The notes beneath the pieces were generated by a model. It was not told where the DNA came from, did no database searches, and saw only the letters and a list, made by a program, of their open reading frames with translations. A stretch of DNA of 64,000 bases from Gnomoniopsis sp. IMI 355080 (taxonomy: Eukaryota > Ascomycota > Sordariomycetes > Diaporthales > Gnomoniaceae), in contig JAPEVC010000104.1 in NCBI GenBank assembly GCA_027946555.1, positions 1-64,000 of the forward strand, written 5' to 3'. This document shows positions 55,747 through 64,000 of this stretch, piece after piece. A program made the position numbers and the translations under genes. Position 1 is the stretch's first letter; each line of letters starts with the position of its first letter.

Positions 55747-56303
55747 ATGGACCGAATTTCGTCACGGCGGATTACAGACTACTCTCAAGCCCTCTCCCGT
55801 CTACATTATAGTTGTCGGATCCGGCACCAGGCCTTGCTCGGCATCGGACTCGGCAGCGCTACCACAACCGTTAAGACGACTCTGGGGTTAGAAGATTCTG
55901 GCAGTGTATAACATCAGTAGAAGACTAAAAAGTGGTGTGTCTCGTATTCAAGCACTTATAACTACTCAAGATGCTATTGCACCAACTTATATATCCGTCG
56001 CTTTAGGTATTATGATTGGTACCCAGAACATCGGTGGTGCTGTATAAGTGGCGATCACAAAGGAAATTCTCGATGATACCCTTTATCAGAATTTTTAGCA
56101 CCTTTAAACCAGATACGGACCCCCGAAACTACCTAGACACTCGAAGCTGGTGTACGGTCGATTCACACTTTCGTCTCAAAGAGTTGGATTTTCTCCCGGG
56201 ATTTCTTCTTGCTTATGCTGAGATTGTCGCTCATGTGACATATCCAATTACTGTGGGACGACTTACGAAGCGGCTAGGTATGCTTGACCCTTTGTGTGAT
56301 TAA
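55747..56303 (+). pseudogene. Remnant of a DHA2-type MFS efflux pump (C-terminal part)
   Basis: Three reading frames in sequence carry pieces of the C-terminal half of a 14-helix drug/toxin efflux transporter. First is RHQALLGIGLGSATTTV (helix 10-11 region, from 55747). After a stop and shift comes ALITTQDAIAPTYISVALGIMIGTQNIGGAV (helix 11-12), then a stop at once, VAITKEILDDTLYQNF, and more stops. A third frame ends with LKELDFLPGFLLAYAEIVAHVTYPITVG (last helix). Several in-frame stops and at least two shifts rule out a working gene, and no N-terminal half is visible upstream. Efflux pumps of this class often sit in secondary-metabolite clusters, but no cluster genes were found beside it. 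Confidence 0.7.
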
Positions 56304-56570
56304 AGCTTTTCGTGATTATAGCCACAGGTTTATTGAAATGTAGTAAGATACAACATTTTATCGCATTCTTGATACTTGGTCGTTGTCCGTTACGGGTTTC
56401 GCCAATGAGCTGATCTCGCACTCGGAATTATATTTCACCGACGGCAAAACCCGCATTCTCTAAAGTCGCGACTGCTTTTGCCATCCGACACGGTGTAACA
56501 ACAGGCCTCCACCTGACAACACGCACCTCGCCTTTCATTAACATTTCAAGTAATGACATGAGCTGGTACG

Positions 56571-58883
56571 ATGTGGGTTCGACGAGTTGCAGCGGCAGGT
56601 TCACTGCGAGCACGTGTGGCTCCCCGCGTGCTCACAGCTGCCCTGTCAACAAGCCACTACGTAGCCCAATATCAGGCTACCACTGCCCGATCTTCTCCAC
56701 AACTTGAGCTCAGCAAACAACAACAAATGAATCACCGTCAATCCTCGTTGGAGGCTGACATGAGAACTGCGCGTCGTTTGTTGAGGGAGAAATTTGACAT
56801 TCACTCCCTTTCACCCGAAGAAGAGACTGTTCTTTTCAAGCTTCTTGCTGGGGAAAAGGTGCTCTACACCGCGGCCTCGAGCCGGAAGACAATGCTCTAC
56901 ACACTTGAATTGGTCAGTAACTCCCTAAATTCATGCGTTCATGACGCCTAGATGAAAATCTTTTCACTGACAACGCAGCTATAGATACCTGGACTGGTGC
57001 AAGGTGGACTCACAATCATGACCGTGTCCAACCTTGATGGCCCGAATGTCGCTTATTCTTTGAATCAGAAGGGAGTCCGTGCCTATTACCTCGATTACAT
57101 GACTTCTATAACCATGGGAAGGAAAACTCTGGATTTCAGTGAGCTTGACGTATTGCTCTTCAGTATTACCAATCAGTATGATGCCATGAAGACCCACGTG
57201 GTGAATGCAGTATCTCGGACGGCAGTCTTTGCTATCAATGAAATCGGCTGCGTCTCCAAAGTATCAAGCAGGTATTTTCCAAACTCCCATCGCTTGTTGA
57301 CGTTGTGTCATGAGCTGGCACCACGAAGTCTTCTCTATCACACAGCTACTCAGCTCAGCGATGTTCGAAAGGATGTATACCGGATATGCGACCTTCCTGC
57401 GTCATCGCACATCATTGCTCCTGAGACAATCCCAAGCAATATTTCAATCGATGCAATCACGATGCCGAGAAACCACGACAAATTCGCAACTCTCCTAAAG
57501 CTCCTTGAGTATCATCCGGGCCTCACGGTCATCTTGACAGCTTCAAGTGTTGTAAGCAGGCGTCTCGCGAATAAACTGCAACAAGAGGGTCTTGACGCAA
57601 AGGCGATCGTTTGGGACAAGAAAACCTCAGGCAATGGACTAGATGCCGAGCTCTTTCACTCACCCCATTCCATTCTATGTGTAGAAAGGCCAGCTGCCAG
57701 AGTGTTACAGCACAAGACAAACATCAGGCATCTAATATGGCATTGCTTGGCGGTTTCGCCTTGGGGATTCTTCTCCGTTCTTTCAATGATCGGTCAAGAT
57801 GGGGCTCCAAGTCGCTGTACTGTTCTACTTTCCGAACAAGAGATTTTTCGTGGGTCTAGTGCGGCCCTGGCAATGATGCCGTCCATATACCAGTTGAAGC
57901 GTTTTATCGCAGATTTGTTTCGTGGACACGAGCAACTGAAAGCGGGCTCCACATTTGTGGTCAATCGAGACAGGCTGCGCGTACTTTCAGACCTAGAAAG
58001 CAATAATGTGGAGGAATTCATGGAATTCCTGCAGGGTGAGACGCAGGCACCCTTGGTCATTGACCGAACTTGGAGGCCGCCAATCATCCCTGGGCCGCAA
58101 TTACAGTCTGCGTATAAGGATACTCTTCTTCCAACGGAAATCGACATTCTTGATGTGATCGAAAAGGCTCTTGGTTCCCCTCCGGCCAAAACTATCAGAG
58201 GATTTCAGAACCAAGTCAATGCGTTAGTTGCTTCCGGTCTTCTTGTCCGGGATGATACCAACGTTTCCTGCAGAAAATTTTGGGAAGTTCGTCTGAAATT
58301 GGACGGAGCATTGTTACAAAGCAGACTAGATGATCTCGTCCAACGATATGGTGCCTTGCTTCGTGAGAGAGCGAATAAGCGTGCCGCCAACCGTCGTCGG
58401 TTCATTGATATATTCACCACGAAACGCTGTTTCATGGCCTCTCTAGCAGAAATCAACCACATCGATACGCCGCCTGGATGGAGAAACTGTGGCGCATGTT
58501 TATTTTGTGTCACACACAAACCTGTGCCGATGGCACAACTCTCCCAGATTGAGAAGCCGGTAGATCCCCGCAGAATGGACGCCGTTATCCACGCCGTTCC
58601 TGCACGATATGCCAACGAGCCACGATTTCTTACCCAAGTTGGCCTTGGGGTGCTCACTCATCGTGTGAAACAGTTGGGTTTGGAAAACAATGGTATGGTG
58701 TTTGGCACTATGCGTTTGAATCGCTTTGAGGTTTGTATCTTGATCTTCCTGCTCTTTCTTTCACAGTACACCTGAACTGCTGAAGCATGGTGGCTAATCA
58801 TACATGTGCGCATTATCCAGGACCTTCTCGAAGCATTTGCAAAACGTCTTGGAATACCTCAGTCACAATTGGACCAGTATTAG
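56571..58883 (+). CDS. RecQ-like protein with degenerate helicase motifs and mitochondrial-type N-terminus
   Basis: Exons 56571-56912, 56985-58730 and 58821-58883 give 716 residues in the order of a RecQ helicase: helicase N-domain (70-230), C-domain (270-420), then a Cys-rich RecQ zinc-type segment (CGACLFC). The catalytic motifs are worn. Walker A reads TAASSRKT (100-107) in place of PTGxGKS, although Lys106-Thr107 remain. DEAH reads NEIG (199-202) within FAINEIGCVSK. The IGRAGRDG-type motif VI reads LSMIGQDGAPSR, losing the arginine fingers. The first 45 residues are Arg/Ala/Ser-rich with no acidic residue (MWVRRVAAAGSLRARVAPRV), as in a mitochondrial presequence. The frame is intact over more than 2 kb and splices cleanly, so it is under constraint: a likely non-catalytic paralogue. 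Confidence 0.75.
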
Positions 58884-60105
58884 GGACTTGAACGCCAAGA
58901 TTATATCGAGACAAATAGAGAGTTCTGATGCGCGTCTATTCTAGATAGCACATAATCCCATACATGCAAGATCCTGCGCATGACTACGCGAGATATCATG
59001 CTCTATGATGCCACGTGAAAATTCGAGCTATCATTCTACGTAGGCAGGCGATGATAACTATCTACTGCCCTGACAGCGTATGTCACGTTAGTGTCCTCTG
59101 TAGCTTCTTCACCAGCAGATATAGCGTCGCTCTATATTCTGGGCTTTGTACGGCCAAGTGTTCGGAGCCGAAGAGCAATCCCCACACGTCAATTCAACAA
59201 TTCAAAAGTGGGCTATGAGAACACGGTAGCACGAACAGCTCAGACTTCGATCGGGCCAGTTGACTATTCGAGGTTTGAGGTTCAGCGGCAAACTTCAAGC
59301 CCAACCCTTCGTTCATTTACAATCAGGGAAATATGCAATTTTTGCACACAAGCCTTGAAGATGTGGAAGGTTACTTCACTAAAGATTTCTCGAGGAATTG
59401 ATCGTCGCCTGATGATGTGCATATTCCAAATGACCTTCCGTTTCCCCGCCTATCCCTGTGGCATGCGACCTTCAGCGATGCACATACAACCCATCTCACA
59501 CCTAGCTGGGTACTCGACAAGTCAGTCTGAGGAATGGAGTGCAATCTCTGCCTTGGCGTCCCGGGTCCATGGCTTCGGGATGCGCCAAGACACGTGCCCG
59601 TGTATATTCCCACAGATTTGAAGCCAAAGAATACGAAAGAGGTAACATCGCGACGCGAACTCATTTAAATTATCCCGGATCTCGGCAAAGTATCAAACTT
59701 TAAAGATATTCCGTATTCCATTTCTCTTTTCTGCACGGTGGCGATCACACGCGAACCATGATATACGTCAAGGACTTCTTACAAACAGCCTAAGTTGGCG
59801 AGGGTATACCCGGAGACGGGTAAATGTCGGCGACCACTCGCGGGCCTTGACGATGCAATAGCGCGTGTTATGCCCTGCCCCGGAAGCTATGGACATTTGG
59901 CGTCCCATGGGGAATCTCTTATTTGGGCCTAGCCAGATCGTCACCGTCTCCCCCCGGACACCTGCAATTCCGTACGGCCGGTCAGCCCTATGTCTGCTAA
60001 TGATATAGGCTCGTATGTTTTATAACAGGACGAGGTGTTTCCGAACTTTCAACTGCCAGGCATGAGCATCAACCGGTTGACTTTTTTTTCGGTGAAGAAT
60101 TCGCA
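58884..60105. other. Intergenic; esterase promoter at right end
   Basis: About 1.2 kb. A plus-strand frame at 59091-59621 has scattered coding-like stretches in two frames but no recognisable domain. The last 100 bp before 60106 include a T-rich tract and should be the carboxylesterase leader. Confidence 0.45.
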
Positions 60106-62284
60106 ATGACAGCTCTTCTTCATGGCAGCCTTCTGGCCCTGTCAGTCCTTACCATAACCTTTGCGGGACTCACTCACGGTCTGGGCCCGACTTTTTCAAA
60201 TTCTTCTTTTTCAAACTCTGATACCTCACTCACTTTCATTTACCAAAACAATCTCAATGCGTCAGACGACTTCAACCATGTCGGAGCCATTCTGCTAGAC
60301 CCTATGATCCAAGTGGATGGCGTCGCCAAGTGCGCGGCATTGGGAGAGACTCTTTTGCCCATCGCAACTCTGGACACGCATGGTGACGATTTTGAGAACG
60401 CTCTTCGATATCTCGCATTTGCAGGCTTGGTGAAAGCTGGTCAACAATACTACGTTCAAGATGCTGTGCTTTCAGTCAATTTCGCGCTGGGAGGCAGCCT
60501 CGGCTTCTCCACTGACAGGAATGAGAATGCGACGGAACCTCTTCCTGTCCTTTGCACGCAATCGAGTTCTCAAAATGAAGCAAGCAACGCTCAAGCTACT
60601 ACTTCCAATGAAATCAGGATCCCAGCTGGTGGGAATACTTATGTGGGATTCCGGAATCAAAAGTCGTTTCGCTTTATTGGCATTCCTTATGCCGATCCCT
60701 TCCAACGATTCGAGTACTCCACGGTCTACAGCGCCACGGGACAGACCATCAATGCAACTGAATACGGCGCGGACTGCGTTCAGGCTGGTGACACCAGCTC
60801 CAGCGAAGACTGCCTCTTTTTGAATATTCAAACGCCTTACATCCCTCGGGTCGGTTCGACTGAGGAGCTTAGACCTGTCATGTTTAGCATTCATGGCGGT
60901 GGCTTTACTAGTGGCAATGGAGGAGCGGACTCGGGACTCGATGGTGGCAATATGGCTTCACGCGAGGACATCGTTTCAGTTGAGCTCAACTATCGGCTGT
61001 CTACCATCGGATTCCTTGCTGTGCCGGGGACAGACGTCAAAGGAAACTTTGGTATTGGAGACCAAATTACGGCTTTGGAGGTTAGTACATCAGATCTCGG
61101 TGATATTCTTCAGGCAAGCTGACCATACCTTGAAACAGTGGGTAAAGAAGAATATCGCTTCATTCGGGGGCAACCCAAACAACGTTACGATTATTGGAGA
61201 GTCTGCGGGTGCAGGCTCCGTTCGTACCTTGCTAGGATCTCCACCAGTGATTCAAAACAATCTCATCTCCGGCGCTGTCTCCATGTCAAATCTTGGCGGC
61301 GGAGTGGCTCTCGGACTAACTGGTGATTACGCTACGACGTACAGCTCATATTTGACCGTCGAGCAGTCATATGCTCAAGCCGGCCAACAGATCTTCATAG
61401 CTGTCGGCTGCAACCAGACCAACGTTAATGATCAAATTGCTTGCTTAAAGACAAAGCCTGCTTCTCAACTGGTTGGCCTGGGAACTGTGGCGAGGTTTGT
61501 CGTCCAAGATGGCACGATTGTCGATACAGAGCAACTCATTGTTAGCAAGAAGAATGGCAGCCAAGCCTACGTACCAGTCATTTTTGGCACCACGAATAAT
61601 GATGGTGCATCATTTTGCAATTTCCCGCCAAAAAACATCACCAGCGAAGTGCAAGGTATTGCAGCCTCCCTCGATATCTCTCAGGCCCAGGCCCAGCGTG
61701 TCATTGATAGTGGCCTCTTTCCCTACTACAATACCGGAAACTTGACTCTAGACACATTCAACGTCTCACAACGCGTCTCCACGGACTTGCAATTCCGCTG
61801 CATCGACGAGGCCACAGTGTACGCATCTAGCGTCTCGGGGGCTTTCCCTGTGTCTTACTATTACAACATTGACCGCACATATGAGGGCTACGACCCGCTA
61901 GGTCTGGGCCCATCCCTCAACGGTGGTACCGACCCCGAGGGCAATTACTTTAGGCTACATGGGAGCGATCTTGGCTTCACCTATGGCAATCAGAACCCTC
62001 TTCGCGACCATCGCGATCTGCAAGCAAGCCAGCTCATCAGTGGGTACTATGCAGCATTTGCCAAGACAGGGTCACCAAATCCTAGCGAGGCATATCTACA
62101 GGCGAGAGGGTATACAGATACGCTGTCTGCAGTCAAGGAAACTGGCCCGTGGGAGCCTGTGAGTGGCGTTCAGGGACCGGCCAAACAGCTCGACTACCCG
62201 GCGCCGACCATCGACTTTCCTGAGACGCAGCAGTGTGATTTCTTGAATTATAACATTAGTTATTATTTGGATGGTGGTTCTTGA
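60106..62284 (+). CDS. Secreted type-B carboxylesterase
   Basis: Alpha/beta hydrolase that cleaves carboxylic esters outside the cell. Exons 60106-61080 and 61139-62284 give 706 residues; intron 61081-61138 (GTTAGT...AACAG, 58 nt) joins ALE to WVKKNIASFGG. A signal peptide covers about residues 1-24. A 140-residue N-terminal extension follows, with paired cysteines (CAALGE and VLCTQS), known from other fungal members. The catalytic domain has EDCLFLNIQ, an oxyanion-hole HGGGF, the nucleophile elbow GESAGAGS, the acid in TTNNDGASF (Asp where most relatives have Glu) and the His in RLHGSDLGF. Several NxT/NxS sequons suggest glycosylation. The natural substrate cannot be told; lipase, feruloyl-type and cholinesterase-like members share this fold. 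Confidence 0.92.
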
Positions 62285-64000
62285 GGGCTTTGGTGCGGAA
62301 AACCATGATGTAAATACAAAAACTCATTTATGAGTATCAATGCATTCACTATCCTTAGTTCCCAGTCACCCAAGTCCGTATGTGTGGTGCTGAGCTATGA
62401 GCTCTTCCCTCTGCATCCTCTCGGAGCTGCCATGTGACCGATGAGACCGGCTGTTGGCGGTAAATATTTGGGCTTGAAGCCTGCTTCTAATGTGGCTTTG
62501 ATGGCAGGGTATATCTTGTGCTGATCGCTCCACCACCGCGTGTATGGATTATTGAAAGGAGCTGCAATTAAATTGCGGCTGAAATACCAAAACCAACGCA
62601 GAAGTGATAATTCAAGTGCTATGGCTGAACTTACGCCTCATTCGATTTTTTACGACCCTCCATGTGATGTTCAGATTCCGCATCAAATTCAGGAGTTACC
62701 CACCGAGGTTGATAACGGCGCTGATCGACTTCTGATTCTCTCGTAAACTCGTTTCAAAGTTTCCTCTAAGATTGAGCTTTGGATTATCTTCATCGCGCGT
62801 CTGCCATTGCATCTAATTTTCTACAACTTGCATCAATGGTGTGCATATGTTAGACGTGAATGGGGACTCAACTGACTATAGCAACCGATTAAGTCAATCT
62901 TTCGAGCAAACTATAAGATATCGTTCGAGCCAACCTCATCGAATCCCGGGATTTTTAATAATGATGTAGATGCAGTGTTTCGTTCACATGAGTATTGTCG
63001 TCGATGGTCTCTTCCCGACTCTGTAAACAGCTACGGCAGCGCCGATTATTTTGAGGCTACTGTAAAGATGTATCTTCACAGTTCAGTCCAACGATACGAG
63101 TCATCTAACATGGTCAAGTTACAACAGACCAATGCGGGAACCTTACCGATAGACAGGACATGACGGGTCTGGGTTTTAATAAGAACCTATACAACCCTCA
63201 CACCGCTTTACCGTCGGTGCCCAAGTGGCTTGTAGCCCAAGACACATGGCACGCGTGTTGAGACACGCCCTGAAATATATCCCACGTATGCACTGCATCT
63301 GTTTATGGCTCTACGGCACAGCTCGTGGTCTAATCTGAATGGAGCCACACCATCATAGGGCTGAAAACACAAAGAGCTCAAATTATAGTCCATTGTCGAC
63401 CCACATATTCCACCCGCCATAACATTCTTTCGGTAAGCAGTAATCACAAATGCTATTGATGCACTGTCAGCTTTTGAACAGAGAGATGGATGGACCTCAC
63501 GTGGCCGATACGAGGATGATGATCCTGCTGATTCCTTCAATGTGCCGCCCTTTTTCATTGCGGATCTTTAGCGGACCATCGGTAGAGGCTCGTGAAGGAT
63601 TCGGCTGTTGGTCGGCGTAACGGCCTACTGTGTTCTAAATAAAACAAACGAAGTAGGTTCCATCGAAATATCTGTGAAATGGTGCTCTCGTATTACCTCC
63701 CGCCACAACTCCCGTTCTATTTTGATTGTACTTCAAGTCTGTTCAGTATAATTGCACATTCACAATGTTTACCATCCTTTCACTTCCTAAACACTATCGC
63801 GGCTACTGTACGTTGTAAAACTATCAAAGTCAGCTGCCAGCTTCAAGTAATGGATTCCTAAGTACACTTAGTATCTCGGGCATCATTGCATCAGCACTGC
63901 AAAACAATATTGAAGCCTTGTCTTCGAAGATCAGCTTCGTGGCTATACGAAACAATCAGCCTTGTATACTACGACTGGTCCTCAACGACTGTAACAGAAC
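62285..64000. other. Intergenic to the window end
   Basis: About 1.7 kb with no supported gene. Small frames at 62540-62746, 62975-63163 and 63208-63558 show no motifs. The T/C-rich stretch near 63680-63800 could belong to a promoter beyond the window. Confidence 0.45.

Noticed and set aside
55800..55900. VYIIVVGSGT, which resembles an FAD-binding Rossmann motif
   Set aside because: It is the wrong frame of the efflux-pump relic; the neighbouring frame reads HQALLGIGLGSA, which fits the transporter and continues downstream.
59091..59621. Plus-strand frame with an ICNFCTQAL start like that of HET-domain proteins
   Set aside because: The similarity is a few residues only, continues in another frame and lacks any HET core motif.

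Overview
The window reads as nuclear DNA of a filamentous ascomycete (Pezizomycotina). Genes sit on both strands as separate units. They carry short introns (mostly 50-110 nt, GTAAGT/GTATGT donors, CTAAC/TTAAC-like branch sites, CAG/TAG/AAG acceptors). The families are typical of moulds: Clr5-domain factor, PTH11-like receptor, Dal5-type transporters, a LPMO_10/AA16-like protein, AA5 copper radical oxidase, CE12 esterase. No complete tRNA, rRNA, intact transposon or CRISPR array was seen. All gene models were built by eye from reading frames, splice signals and family motifs. A species cannot be named.

Layout. 0-5 kb: 3' end of a glycine-rich protein; a salicylate-hydroxylase-like FAD monooxygenase (-) divergent from a Gre2-like NADPH reductase (+) across a 314-bp shared promoter with a CGGACC-N11-GGTCCG palindrome; a small membrane protein (-). 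5-10 kb: a Clr5-domain protein and a very short secreted-peptide precursor. 10.5-13.5 kb: an intact Dal5-family MFS transporter with a decayed MFS pseudogene just upstream on the same strand. 15.7-20 kb: a rhamnogalacturonan acetylesterase and a PTH11-like seven-helix receptor. 20-26.6 kb is a gene desert. 26.6-41.6 kb is the denser core: an LPMO-like secreted protein, a 1147-residue unknown with a coiled coil, a multi-pass membrane protein, COG5 of the Golgi tethering complex, and a RhoGAP-like protein with an NLR-type N-terminus and an 11-nt first coding exon. 41.6-46.3 kb is again empty. 46-54 kb: two hypothetical membrane proteins, a second Dal5-family transporter and a PAN-domain AA5_2 oxidase. 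55.7-59 kb: remnant of a DHA2-type efflux pump and a RecQ-like protein with a mitochondrial-type N-terminus and degenerate helicase motifs. 60-62.3 kb: a secreted type-B carboxylesterase.

How they fit together. Four secreted enzymes (pectin deacetylation, LPMO-like, carbohydrate/alcohol oxidation, ester hydrolysis), two organic-anion/vitamin-type transporters, a cell-surface receptor and a monooxygenase/reductase pair suit a plant-associated or saprotrophic lifestyle. COG5 and perhaps the RhoGAP-like gene are housekeeping; the rest looks accessory. The most unusual items are the RecQ-like pseudo-helicase apparently aimed at mitochondria, two introns best modelled as GC-AG, the NLR-like/RhoGAP fusion lacking its arginine finger, and the two transporter pseudogenes.
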